Source of the DNA: Cladopsammia gracilis
Lineage: Eukaryota; Cnidaria; Anthozoa; Scleractinia; Dendrophylliidae
Assembly (NCBI GenBank): GCA_022457155.1
Contig: JAJGOT010000192.1
Location: 1,028,001-1,092,000, forward strand
Direction of reading: 5' to 3'
DNA: 64,000 nucleotides
The translations under genes and the position numbers were made by a program. The first letter of the stretch is position 1, and each line of letters opens with the position of its first letter. Shown one piece after another: positions 10,532 through 21,430 of the stretch. Below the pieces are notes generated by a model. That model worked only from the letters and a program-made list of their open reading frames with translations. It was not told where the DNA came from and ran no database searches.

Positions 10532-13500
10532 CTGAAACCACACAATAAGGTTTCAAACTCGACCCTGTGCCTTCTCAGCTTTCAAAATGGCGGGGTGAGT
10601 GTAAAAGGGCGATCGATGTAGCAGCTCTCGTAAGGTCTCACACCATTGGTTCGATACCCTTCGAGAGAACAATATAACAAAAAACAGAAACAATGACCTC
10701 TAGCCCTAAAACCAACAGCTGCCGCAACACCTAAAACAATGGAGCTGCTACACTGCCGGGGGTGTAAAAACTGACTAGATAATCGTGGAGTATTTTGTCA
10801 GCGACTGGCAGACGTGTTTGCTTTCTGGCAATCTGAAATCGTTATTCAAACGAAACGAAAACATTTCATAATTTTTTACATGACAAAACGCTCCAGGATT
10901 TTTGGTGTGTTTTCGCATCATTGTATACCTGCCAAGTCTCACGCCTTAGGCGTGAGTCTCATGCTTGCGAGTCTCGTGCCTTCTCATGCCAAAGGAGCAA
11001 TTTCTCACGCCTGACTTACAGATTTGAGCTATCAGCCTTCAGCCTTAACCGATCGCATGATCCAATTAAAAATATAGTAACGTTCATGAAAATATGGCAC
11101 TTTTTTTGAAGGTTTTTATCGTTCTAAACATTACAATTACAGCTGGATGTTATTAAATGGAGGTCTGAGGTCCATGGAAACTTCCGAATTCTTTGGAACA
11201 TCGTCGGACAACATCGGACATCTTCGGAATAGATCGGATTCTCTTCGGATTTGGTCGGAAAAAGTTGGCAGGTATATCATTGTCTGAGAGGTTTCTTCGC
11301 CCGTTCCGACGCCCGGCCCGCCATGTTAAAAGAGGAGAACGCCCTGGGTACGAGGTTTGCACAGCTTCTTGTCTTGTAACATCTAATGTGAAAACTGCAT
11401 GGACTCAGTATAATTCTAAAATATCATAGATTCTTTTTAGTTCTACTTTGGAAAGCCCGAAAGACCTATTCAGATAAGTGAAAACCTAATTTCGTACCCA
11501 GATCTCGCTCGTGCTTCTACTTTACTGACCGTGGGAGATCTGGGCACGAGATTACAGAACCCCCCCCAAAAGGTTCCAGTTTTGTTTAAAATTACTCTAC
11601 TCATGCTCTAAAAGTAAAGATAAGTGTCAGGGCTGTAGATGGCCAGGATGAAAATGGATTGCAACTTGAAAAAATGGGCCATTTTTTTTAAGTTATCGCC
11701 GTGTGTCTTGAAAAACTCCATTAATCAGATTACGGTTGATTCTCTCTTTGAAAATTCACTTGATATCTTCCTGTTAGTGTTCTATAAGCATTTCGTGCAC
11801 ATACTTAGTTTAAATTTGGGGCGGTTAAACATAATGCAAAAACCTTCGTGTGGAAAAAAGAAAGATTTACAGCCGGTCACAAATTACAAAAAAGAAACAA
11901 GAGAGAACCTTTTAAGGTTTAAGTAATAAGGATAGTGCTGAACGGCAATGCACGATGGAATGTCAACTATTTTCATTGTTACAACTAGTGATCTCATTGG
12001 CCTAGACTCGAAAACCGCTAAAACGTTAAGGTTCAAGGTGCATAAAGTCTAACTTTTTTAAGGTTTCAAGTATTTTGAGACCCAATCGCACAACATGCAA
12101 TTTTTAAAAGATATTGTATTTGGGGAACTTAATCAAAGAAGCAAAATTAGTAGCTATTGTCTTCTGATATTCTGATTGGTTAAGCACGAACATTTCCTAA
12201 AATATATTTGACGCAAATGGATTTTCTGTATTTTTATAATAAAATATAATTATGAACCATCAGCCCCTCCTATATTTTTAAAATCAAAGATATTCTATGT
12301 GGGAAAGAGTCAATGCCGCAGAACAATGAAGTTAATTATAGTTCTTATGTGAAGCATTACTTAACCCTAACCATTAGAATAGTTATTCCTCAAATAAAGC
12401 GGATAAATCTCAAGCCTACCTCGTCTGCCTTCAACAGTAAGTTAGCAATCCTGTAATCAGCGTGGTAAATAACTGAAATTGAAACACAGTTAAACTCATG
12501 GTTAGGCAACACCGTAATATATATTGCTACTTTCTGTGGTCGTTAGTCGTTATATAAGCCGCTACAAATGATTGGTAAGGTGCTTTACAAAAACAAAATT
12601 CTAAGAAATCAGTCTTCGTCTGGCCTAGTTTTCCGAGCGATTTTATACCTTAAGACCCGTTTACACAGATAATCTTTTGTGCAATTATTGTCGCACTTTT
12701 GAGCTCTTTTGGACGCATTGTTGCCTGCAAGTTGCATCTTCAAATTGCGTGTATAGACTAAAGGTGACTTCGAATTCAGTGCGATTTGCGGGTTGCAATT
12801 TAAAGCGTGATGTCGCAGAGGTTTTGAACATGTTCGAAACCCAGTGCAACTTGGCGACGAGTTTTGGGAAATCATAGCAAATTGCATCTAGTTCACACTT
12901 GCGACGAAAGTTACAATGGAGAGCGCAACAAAAGTCGTGGACACACGCTGCAACATCGAACGTAACTTTTGCGATCGAGGTAGACGAGGTAGAAACACGA
13001 TGAAACAGTTCGTTTAAGGATGTAAGGAGTATTTAAGAATAGATGTTGAACGCACGATGAGAGATTTGCGCGGTGTGTTGCAGGATCGGACTTCGAAGCG
13101 CGCGATGTTGCATTGTGTGTCCGGGCCTATAATCACTTTGTATAGTGACTTTTTCTGATGGCAACAGCAAACAATCAAAATGGCTGATAACTGGAAAGCA
13201 AGAGGATATTGTTGTCAAATTAAAAATATTTCTACATCTGATAAACTTAGCACCATACGTGTACTTGTGAGCTGTATAATAAACTGCGGATTTCGAAGCT
13301 TTGCTTTGTTTGTTTTCCTCGGCGGCCCTAAGAAAAGTTTGAATTGGTATTGCATGGTATTTTTTTCACTCTGTTAGATTGTTCTAAAAACATTGAGATT
13401 TTCTTTATTTCTGTCATAAGACGAATTTTTTTTCCTGTCGATCTCTGTTTATATTATGTACCAGCTTTCTTGTCGTGTTTGGGTATGTTCTCTTTTAGCC

Positions 13501-16500
13501 ATTCCATTAATTGATGAGCTTTAGGAACTGCCTTCCTTTCTGTTCGTTTGAAAGCTTCATAGAGCATGTCAAGCTTGAAGAAATGAAAGAAAAGTCCAGT
13601 TTTATATACATACCTCTTGGTATCATAACAAAATAAGAGAGTGGGGATTTAAAATAACCTTTCCCTAACAGTTTTCAATCCCAGAGCAGAGCCAAACCTA
13701 GCCTGATTGTCAGCGTAAGGTCCAAGATCTCTCGCACTCAACTTCCTCCTCTCCCCGCCTGATGTCATTCTTCGTTTGTGGGCTCGTTCATGGGTGGGGG
13801 GGGGGGGGGGGGTATGGGGGAGGAGAGAGTTGCGTGTGAGCGAATTCGGGCCGTCAGAGAATCAGGCTTAGCCAAATCATGAGCCGTTTGTTGTGATTCA
13901 GTAACTTTTTAAGCCTGTAAATGAAATCCCACAGTGTGACTATTCAAATAAAAGGCCTTGAGGTACTGTGTTTTTTAGTGTGATAAACAAAATGAAATTC
14001 AAATCTGTAAAAAAAAAACCATTATACCCTTTTTTTTTTCACCCATGCCCTCCAGTTGAATCCTGTCTGTGTCCACAGACTGAAGTTGTACCAAAGTTCT
14101 AATAGCATCCTCAAATATAGCCTTGGTTTGATCAGGAGGGACACCTGGCAAGTTTGCATCCGGGAACTGACGACCCTGAAAGAAGATTGCATTAACCCGG
14201 ATGTCAAAAACACAAAATAACAACGGAGTCATTTTATTTGGGATCAGCTGTTTTTGTTTGGTTAATTTTTTTGTGTGTGTGTGTGTGTAATATTGGGGGA
14301 GCCCATGTTGTTGAAGTTTTATAATTCGAACTAAACGTCTGTCTTTAAGTCAAACTTGAAGCGTTGAAGGAAACCAACGAAACTACTGTGGAGTTCTGAA
14401 AGTAGCCCCCCCCCCCCCCCCTCCTCCCTTGAAAGTAACGTTAATTTTCGGACCTTGCTGGTGATTCCCAAAAGTAACGGCCTACACGAAAGTAACGGGC
14501 TACCCGAAAGCAACGGCCCATGAATGAACTTGTGCTATAAACTCTCACCGCCGAGGGCGAATAAAGGACTTTCAATAATAATTAATTAATTATTTATTTG
14601 AAATACATATGTATATGAAAAATGAGTGTGGAGAGATAAGGAACTCAGAAATATCTCAGATATCAGAAATATTAGTGTATAATAGTCAAATAGACAAATC
14701 TACTAACCTCTATTAGAGTGATTACAGTTAACCCGTGAAATAGTTAGTATAATAGTACGCACTATTAGACTATAATTCCATTGTTATCTATTGTTTAATT
14801 TGGATTATCGCACACTAATTGTTAGATAGTGTTTCACGGGTTTAGTAAAACCACTCTAGTATGCTAACTATTTCACGGTCATTATATGAATAACTGCATC
14901 GCGCTGTCACTTAAACAATGAAACATATGAATATGAATAATGACTCAGTTTCTCTCCACACTCATTCATATTCAAATATATTTCACTGTTTAAGTTACTG
15001 CGCGATGCAGTTATTCATATATTTCATAATTTTATTTGATCAGAATCAAAATCAGAATCGGTGTTTAGCGGGCAAATTCTTCTTAAATATCCATATAAAT
15101 TGAATTTCCTGCCTTGTGTAAAACAAGAATATTACTTTAGTGGTTATTCACCAAAGGACTTGGTCTATTTGCGCATAATTATTATATATGGACTTTATAC
15201 CTTGATATATTCCATCACATAAAACTCTTGGCCCATAATCTCCTTGTCCTCGCAGAAGAGATACATTTTAGGCACCGGAAATAAGGCTTTATCAAGAGCA
15301 GACATGATTTTGTATTCCAGATCAACCTGTTAAATTGACAAAACTATTTTAAAATCCATCTTTTTACCTTACATCACTTAGCATGAATGCTCATTTAATT
15401 TCAGGAGAAGAAAAATGAAGGGAAAGACGAAGTAGCCAACGTTTTCAATTATTTCAAGTCGACGCACGAATAAAAAATGTCGATAAGCTTTTTTTTAGCT
15501 TACAGCCATTATGTGCTTTTTCATGATGTATAATAAAACACTTACTGGATGAGGTTCCTGAAATGCTAAGACAAATCAGATCTTAAAGTGTTATCAGCTA
15601 CAGCCTTTAACTTCGACTGCTAACACCTACTGAAATCTAGCCCCGTCTGCGAATATCCGGACTCTAGTCGTCCGAGAGTAATGAAAGGCGGCTGTATTCG
15701 CAGGCTAAGAGGATCGCAGAACGATGAATGCTCATGATCAACAACTTGAAATCTTTGTAGGAAAGCAGAGGAGGTATACAGATACCTTATTAGAGCCGCT
15801 TATTAGAAAAATAAAAAATGCTTGACTTTCATCCGTCGAATTTTCCGTTTGATAAAAATGTTTCCGTTTTGTTGTCGTTTTATTTTGGGAAGCGAAAGAA
15901 GCAGTGGACAACATTGAATGAAAATTTTAAAGCTGAACCGGAGACGCCTTCTTACGCGTACACCCGGCTACCGCCGGGAGCGATGAGAGGCGGCTGTATT
16001 CGCAGGGTAACCCAGATCTTTATTGTTCAGGGCTCGGTTGTTCGAAAACCGATTAACGCTAACCCCGGATTAAAAGTTAACCGATTATTTAATTTCTCTG
16101 TTCAAAAATGTTTTCAAAAGCTGTTATTTGTAGCTAGTAGTGAAGACAAGTTAAAGTCGAAACTGAAGGGCAGAAAACTTTGGAAAATTTTCAATTGTTG
16201 AGTTGCTTAACTGGATTCAAAATTGACGCTAATCCTGGGTTAGCTTAATTGTGCTTTGAACAACCCGGCCCTGAATATCGCAAAAGCTCATTCAATCAAT
16301 AATTGTTTGAAATGGAACATCTACAGGAGGGTGTCTATGGGGTTACAGGTAGTTGAAAATTGACCAAAACTTTCAGCCAAGAACTGACGCGTTTGTTTAC
16401 TGTTAACTGAATTACTCAATCTTATGATGAACTGATTACTGAAAATGGATATAATTATAACTGATATAGTAGTCTCTGCCCCTGTTCCTCCCATGGAATA

Positions 16501-18055
16501 TTCACACCTAATGAATAAACCGTTAAATAGCTGACCTTGTGGTATCCAACGTACATCTCCACTGGTGATTTGTGCCGCAACACGAATTCTTTGCCATTTT
16601 TTCGAAGCAGAAAAGTTGGATTTGAAGTTCCAGCACTGCAAATTAAAAAATGAAGTTCCAAGAGAATGTTTAAGGACCTCTTTAAGGATGTTTTGGTTGA
16701 CTATGCATTGTGTATAGTTGTTCGGCTGGAGTTCTCGTTAACGTACCACACATGTGGCGGACGAAAGGCAATCGCAGACCTATAAATCAGCTAATTTTGG
16801 TATCACTTTAGTAAAAAACTAAAACCTTAACAATGATGCAGTTGTGATCAAAGCCCGGGGGGAGGGGTGAGGGGGCACTTAAAGGAAGTTTGGGTGGGGG
16901 TCCCCGGGGTGGGGGTGTCCCGCCAAGGCCTTGAAACCCTGATCCGTTTAAGACAAAATCCGTTCATTTCGCTACCAGTGTTTAAGACAAGAGACCTTTT
17001 TTCGTGACCCTGTCGATTTATAAAAGCGCAGCCCAAATATAACATTCTGTTCAAGATTAAGAACATCTCCTTTTCTGATTTAGCTACTAAAATTAATACA
17101 AAATGAAAACAATTTATTTCTCTTAAGTTTTTTTGAAGTCAATGAGCTTTTTCAGTTAAACAAAGATCAAGCACCAAACACCTTGGTCACTCGGTCTAGC
17201 CGAAGGAGCTATCATAAAGTCTATGGCTGACGTAATAACATGATACTTCATGTGACTTTGGAATAAAAAACGTATTTGTAAACGAGTTTGAAGTTCGATG
17301 AGCGTTTTTCGGTCCAGAAAGACACCCTGTTCAAGACGCTAAATAGTGAAATTGTATACCCTGTTTAAGACGCAAGACCCTGTAAACCATACCCAGTTGG
17401 GCGGCACATACCCGTTTTGGCCAAATAAGGGAGTGCCTCCCCCCCCCCCCCCCCCCGTGGGGGATCAAAGGTACTATTCGAGTGCTCTAAATCTAAAACT
17501 ATTTAGAGCCATGCTCTGTCATGCTTGACCAGTAATCCACAAGACTGAAATGAACATTTGCAGGAGCAAACAATGGGCTCCTGACATTTGAATATTTCTT
17601 TGTAACGTCCAAGATTTGGATGAAACCTTGAAGATCTCTCCGGAAAACACTTTGAAAGGCACGAGTTATCGTAAAAATTACTTCGCTACACGCATAAAAA
17701 ACCTAATATTGTTCGGATATGTAACATTTCAAATAAAATGATATTTTGTTGCTCTTTGTTTCCAAAATGCGGTAAACTTCTCACGGGAATTCCGAATCTC
17801 AGAATGAATTTTCAAAACCGACGCGTAAACTTGAAAAAACTCCATTCAAATTTTCAAAAATACAGGTCACGTGTGACGGAGCATGGCTGTAAAACTGTCT
17901 GCTACAGATGTCGAGGCTCGAAATGGGTGATAGTTAAAAGATGAAACTTGTCCCCAGAGTCCTCTCCGCTATCAAAATGGGGGGCCCGGCGTAAAGTAAA
18001 ATCACTGGGCAAGGCTTCCAAAACTGGGAATGAAACCTTTGAGCGAATCCATGCT

Positions 18056-18143
<88 letters not shown>

Positions 18144-19088
18144 GTGAGCCCCCCGAGCGCTTTCTTTTCCCCTCTCCCCAGCCTCCTAGTGGCACAAAGA
18201 GGCCTATGCGGAGGATCAGGGAGGGAGGTTGAACGAGATAATCTTAAAAAGTTCAAATGCACAGGGGAATGTTGAAGTTTGGAATTGATCGGCGCATAAC
18301 GAAATGATCTCAAGTGCTGTTGTCCAACCAAAACTGTAGTTTCGAGCACATTTATCCCCTAAAAATCAGGTGTCCGTATCGATCCGTATTCATATGAATT
18401 TTAGTGTTCACCGGACCAATTGTGGTGTCCGTACTACGCTGGACACCAGAAGTTTACTCGTGGCACGCTTTCTTGAGCATTCGTGACCGTCCGTAGCCGG
18501 AGCGGTCGAGTGTGTAATATGGCTGAATATGAAAGAGACGAGAACGTGAGGAAAGCCTCTTGCACCCAGGGTATGGGGTACTCGTGTCCGTAGCGAAAGG
18601 TTCATTTATTTACTCTTTTTTGATAAACTCAATCGTCGTATTGAAAACAATAATGTTCACCAATTTGCATGCCGCGAGCCAATATTAATCAGTTAATATG
18701 TATGATATTATAATTATAATTAGGTATCAGTTACCCGCGCGCCGTGCATAAACCCGCGCATAAACGTCAGCTGAAACGTCTTTCCATGTACCGTGTATGA
18801 CCTGCTGTGTGTTAATCCTCTGGGACTGATCTAAAAACAATATGTCTTATCCAATCTACCAGTTCAAGACACTATTGATCAAGGAAATGTTGCTACCCGA
18901 CTCGCGTGTATGCGTTCGATTCAACACAACAATAATAGAAGTTTCTCGTTACACATTTAGCGTGACTTTCCCATCTCTTACCTGAACTTGAAAATCTTCA
19001 GCTCTCCGTCTTCTGATGGAAAGTCCGCCAAGTTTTGTTTCAGATATTCGTGGAGTTTTGAGCTATCAAAAGTTTGTTCTTCCATCAT
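10405..19088 (-). CDS. APH-fold kinase-domain protein, ACAD10/ACAD11 N-terminal type (multi-exon)
   Basis: Rebuilt from seven minus-strand exons: 19088-18982, 16635-16536, 15326-15201, 14175-14043, 13573-13462, 12472-12420 and 10531-10405. Six of the junction phases are fixed by sequence (2, 0, 0, 1, 1, 0 in order, with one mismatch noted below). Reading N to C: KIFKF then S-AGTSNPTFLLRKNGKEFVL (nucleotide loop and lysine strand), KIMSALDK and PVPKMYLFCED, FYVMEYIK-GRQF (hinge), LVQLQSVDTD, HADYRIANLLL (Brenner motif with H, D and N kept but Ala for the usual Gly), then IDWEAASWGHPYEDLAY. This order is that of the aminoglycoside-phosphotransferase-like domain of acyl-CoA dehydrogenase family members 10/11. 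The exon at 14175-14043 ends in phase 1 while 13573-13462 needs phase 0, so a short exon (expected YGK...RQ...W region) is missing or unrecognised. Coding beyond 10405 is not firmly located. No dehydrogenase domain is seen. Confidence 0.8.
10920..11345. repeat. Dispersed repeat with TCTCACGCC and TCGGA motifs, intronic
   Basis: Contains TCTCACGCCTTAGGCGTGAG (a hairpin) and a run of CATCGTCGGACA, CATCGGACATCTTCGG-type words; similar TTTCCGAAAATGTCCGAAG words lie at 62817-62840. The right end carries CCCTGGGTACGAGGTTT, the same word as the satellite borders. Probable mobile element; ends not defined. Confidence 0.4.
11580..11890 (+). repeat. Dispersed repeat, second copy at 56530-56830
   Basis: Same order of blocks in both copies: TTTTGTTTAAAATTACTCTAC, GATGAAAATGGATTGC-like, GAAAAACTC, CACTTGATATC, TTTAATTTGGGG. 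Lies in an APH-gene intron. The 95-aa ORF here has no support. Confidence 0.7.
12420..12472 (-). CDS. APH-domain gene, 53-bp exon with Brenner motif
   Basis: Acceptor CAATTTCAG, donor GTAGGC. The first two bases complete Val with the previous exon's G, then IYHADYRIANLLLKADE. His, Asp and Asn of the H-x-D-x4-N catalytic motif are present; the glycine between His and Asp is Ala. Ends phase 0, which fits the next exon. Confidence 0.85.
13462..13573 (-). CDS. APH-domain gene, exon 5
   Basis: Acceptor TTTCATTTCTTCAAG, donor GTACAT. Reads LDMLYEAFKRTERKAVPK, then HQLMEWLKENIPKH. This matches the Q-Y-x-x-S-x-T...IP...LIEWL-x-x-x-IP helices before the Brenner motif. Starts in phase 0 although the preceding exon ends in phase 1, which implies a missing small exon. 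Confidence 0.75.
13698..13870. mobile_element. MITE with polyG tract and GCCAAA flanks, intronic
   Basis: The left arm CTAGCCTGATTGTCAGCG and the inverse of the right arm (CTAAGCCTGATTCTCTGACG) are related for about 50 bp. It is flanked by GCCAAA at 13691-13696 and 13871-13876, a likely target-site duplication. A run of about 17 G lies inside. Confidence 0.65.
13905..13985 (+). repeat. Diverged copy of the AATGAAATCCTATGGTGTGAC repeat
   Basis: AATGAAATCCCACAGTGTGA followed by CTATTCAAATAAAA is a diverged match to 49750-49800 and to the tandem copies at 59940-60110. Confidence 0.5.
14043..14175 (-). CDS. APH-domain gene, exon 4
   Basis: Acceptor CTTCTTTCAG. Reads GRQFPDANLPGVPPDQ, then AIFEDAIRTLVQLQSVD, then IQLEGMG at the donor GTGAAAAA. 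The GR-F-D-LPG and LA-LHSVD-like blocks follow the hinge in this family. Phase 1 end. Confidence 0.88.
14590..15040. mobile_element. Nested inverted repeats, intronic foldback element
   Basis: At least three nested inverted pairs: TGAGTGTGGAGAG (14620) with CTCTCCACACTCA (14951); ATTAGAGTG...CCCGTGAAATAGTTAG (14712-14747) with CTAACTATTTCACGG (14864); and ATGAATAACTGCATCGCGC (14885) with GCGCGATGCAGTTATTCAT (14999). No coding capacity. Confidence 0.7.
15201..15326 (-). CDS. APH-domain gene, exon 3
   Basis: Acceptor AATTTAACAG, donor GTATAAAG, 42 whole codons. Reads VDLEYKIMSALDKALFPVPK, then MYLFCEDKEIMGQ, then EFYVMEYIK: the EY-x-M-x-AL...VPVPK, CED and FYVMEY blocks are typical of this family. 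Confidence 0.9.
16027..16275. mobile_element. MITE with CAGGGC..GTTGTTC ends
   Basis: Starts TTCAGGGCTCGGTTGTTCGA and ends TTTGAACAACCCGGCCCTGA. The subterminal AACGCTAACCCCGG is inverse to GCTAATCCTGGGTTAGC. About 250 bp, in an APH-gene intron. Confidence 0.7.
16536..16635 (-). CDS. APH-domain gene, exon 2
   Basis: Acceptor TTTAATTTGCAG. Reads AGTSNPTFLLRKNG, then EFVLRHKSPVE, then YVGYHK, donor GTCAGC. The SNPT-LL and Y/FVLR-K blocks are the nucleotide-binding loop and the lysine strand. Starts after one base, ends phase 0. Confidence 0.88.
16853..17465. mobile_element. G-tract inverted-repeat element (family 3)
   Basis: G-rich left end (GGGGGGAGGGGTGAGGGG) and C-rich right end (run of C after GGGAGTGCCT), with inner related words GTTTAAGACAA, GTTTAAGACGC, CTGTTCAAGAC in both halves. 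Ends diverged; no ORF of note. Confidence 0.55.
18058..18142 (+). repeat. (TAA)n microsatellite, about 28 units
   Basis: Perfect trinucleotide run between ATGCTATAG and GTGAGCCCCCC. It yields poly-Ile and poly-Tyr frames that are not genes. Confidence 0.98.
18982..19088 (-). CDS. APH-domain gene, first coding exon
   Basis: Starts at the first of two adjacent ATGs (19088-19086). Reads MMEEQTFDSSKLHEYLKQ, then ends GELKIFKF plus AG, donor GTAAGAG, phase 2. The next exon completes Ser and AGTSNP, the family pattern of a hydrophobic strand followed by G-x-SNPT. Confidence 0.85.
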
Positions 19089-19138
19089 GACGATGTTCCC
19101 TGACCTACATGTATTTTGCTTACTTGCGTTACCGCTAT

Positions 19139-19166
19139 TGACGTCATTCAATAGCCATTGACGTCA
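19139..19166. promoter_or_regulatory. Two CRE-like sites TGACGTCA upstream of the APH gene
   Basis: Exact palindromes TGACGTCA at 19139-19146 and 19159-19166, spaced 20 bp centre to centre, 51-78 bp upstream of the ATG at 19088. Such sites bind bZIP factors of the CREB/ATF group. The identical spacing near a start codon suggests core-promoter function; this is inference. Confidence 0.5.
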
Positions 19167-19439
19167 CCTAATGTCAAAATGTCGCGAATCGTGCAAAGTA
19201 CGCTTACGCTAGGGGGAGAAGCCGGGTGATCATTCATATAAACGCTTTTCATCTGTACATATGTGAAACCTATTAAGCGGTCACTCTTGAGGTATGGCTA
19301 ACTAATCGATTAACACAAGTTGACCGTTTAATAAGAAACGTAGAATGCACGATCACTACAACAAACCGTTGAGAATGGCCGGATCTGGGTTTCCAGACCT
19401 AGATCAGTATTAATACTTGAAGTTAAACAAAAGAAACGG

Positions 19440-20085
19440 CCGAAACGGCCGAAAAACAGAAGCAGAAGCAAATAAAATAAAATAAGATAAAATAAAAGTA
19501 GAATATAATAGTGCCCAATATTTCGTTTTGAAAAACAAAGCTTCTTCGGGGGCTAATATTATAAATGATTACAACTGCGGTAAAAACGTTTTACAAGTGG
19601 TTTTGAAAAAAACTAAAGAATAACAAAAACGATGAATATGATTGGTGAAGGGTTTGACGGGTGATAAACTAAACTGACTAGTGATGAGAACGATCAATGA
19701 GGTTCGTCGCGTCTGTTGATTTCAAGTGGTTCTAACGTCTTTGCTCTGTCCGAATCATTCTCGACCCCAGAGCTCTCCTCTTTTGCTCCCCCCCCCCCCC
19801 CCAAAAAAAAAAAAAGGACCGAGAGCTATGCTTCACGCGCTTTTCGTACAGTCTCTGCTATTACGTATTAATTCCACTGGTATAAGTTGCATATCCATAG
19901 TAGAGTGTCCTGGTAGATTAAAGTGTTCTGATATAGGAATAGGGTAGCTGAGATGATGTGGATTCTCTAAATGATCCAATGTAAAAAATGTTGTTAACGT
20001 AATAAATACCGTGTCAATACATCGGAGAAACAAAACGCAAACTAAATGAACGTGAACATCGCCGCTCTGTAATCTGTACAATCAA
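19440..20085 (-). mobile_element. Penelope-like element, C-terminal GIY-YIG remnant
   Basis: The minus strand reads SEHFNLPGHSTMDMQLIPVE near 19950-19890, RKAREA near 19840 after a frameshift, and LEPLEINRRDEPH near 19735-19700. HFN-PGHS and the closing INRRDE are the usual end of the GIY-YIG endonuclease of Penelope-like elements. A C14/A13 homopolymer (19785-19815) interrupts it. A tail with LAPEEALFFKTKYWALL follows. Dead copy. Confidence 0.65.
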
Positions 20086-20405
20086 AAACTCAACCTTGAG
20101 GAATTAGATCTACGATAATTTTTAAGTAAACTTAAGTATAAGTATCAAACTGAAAAACTTGTTTAGTTTACTTATTGCCATGTAATCTGTCAATGATGCT
20201 TCTGAGTGTGCTGTGTTGTTTTGTTTGCTAAATAAAAAATTAACAAAAAAATAAACAAAAAATTTCAGAAGTCAGTTAAGGCACTACTTTATCATCATCA
20301 AGTACAGTTTTAATGACAGTTTTAAGTTGCCAACAGCACTTTTATTTTTTTTCTGACTCGGCATTTACTACAACTAACAACATGAACTGGATGACAAAAT
20401 AACTA

Positions 20406-20845
20406 CAGTAAACACCCGCAAATAAGAACACACAATTTCGGAGGTCAGGCTGATTGAGTTCTTATTTATCGGGTGCTTAGTGACAAATCAGCCTCAAAAT
20501 GTTCTTAAAATGTTCTTAAATTTTTATTTAGTAATACTATCCAAAACATGTTGCTAGAGGTATAATTAGCATATTTTAGGAAAACTAAATAAATAATTAT
20601 TCTGTAATTTGATTATATTAACAAATTAACACAATCAATAAGACAGCTTGACAGCTGATAGAGTTATGTAGTTATCTGACAGCAAACATAAACTTACATG
20701 TTTTGTAATTATGACACTTTTTCCATTTTATAAGAACATGTTACAATTTTCATGCTGATCTTGTTCTTATAAAAATGGGGCTTTATTGGCCAAATTTCAG
20801 CCTGGTGTTCCTAATCCATTTGTTCTTATATGCGGGTGTTTACTG
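20406..20845. mobile_element. TA-flanked MITE with CAGTAAACACCCGCA ends (pogo/Tigger-like)
   Basis: Ends CAGTAAACACCCGCAAATAA and TTATATGCGGGTGTTTACTG, flanked by TA at 20404-20405 and 20846-20847. 440 bp with scattered GTTCTTA words. The inverse of its right end recurs at 26784-26835, and a relative is at 52989-53518. Confidence 0.85.
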
Positions 20846-20999
20846 TATGTATCAAGCAAATGTCACGTTCTCACAAGTATCTGGGATATGTCAGTTAATA
20901 CAAAGTAACTAACCAACTTTAACATTGTCACTCTTAAATTTCACCTACTATAATCCTACATACGAGTCAGGGTAATAGCTAAATACTGCCTCGATACCA

Positions 21000-21430
21000 T
21001 TAACTATAAATGGCAGTCGCTTTCTGGCAAAGAGCTACTGGAGCGTAACTCTCATATTTACTCATTATTTCACAGTGTTCGTCATTCCACCTTCCACCGT
21101 CCTCCCTCTTCATGACACCACAGGTAGCTTGCAAAACACCATTGTTCGGTTCCCCTCTAGCCCACGCAGTATATCCTGCCGGAGCGCCGTCAATCCAATA
21201 GAACGTCTTAGTGACAAGCTTTAGGTAAAGACCAATCCATGCGCCATAACCCGTGAGCTTTGCGTTCTTCACCAGATTGAAAATGAAGTCGTTTTCCTCA
21301 GGTGATTTGATTATTACGAGGTCTCCACTCATATTTTGGCACGTGGATCGAGCATCATACCATTTCAGGAATGGAGTTTTCCCGATGTAATAACATGAAG
21401 ATTTATGTGCAACCCAACCACTGGGACAAC
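21000..21430 (-). CDS. Gene A exon 3: C-type lectin domain
   Basis: Acceptor TTTTTAAG; the first two bases complete Gly with the EGF exon's G. 143 codons including the stop; the domain is full length with EPN, WND and four canonical Cys. Confidence 0.9.

Noticed and set aside
10600..10670. tRNA or SINE B box (GGTTCGATACC)
   Set aside because: No matching A box or cloverleaf around it.
13615..13665. Candidate missing APH exon (ending CAAGAG|GTATGT)
   Set aside because: The frame needed to join exon 5 contains a stop and the open frame does not resemble the family.
17902..18349. ORFs with poly-Ile or poly-Tyr
   Set aside because: They are translations of the (TAA)n microsatellite.
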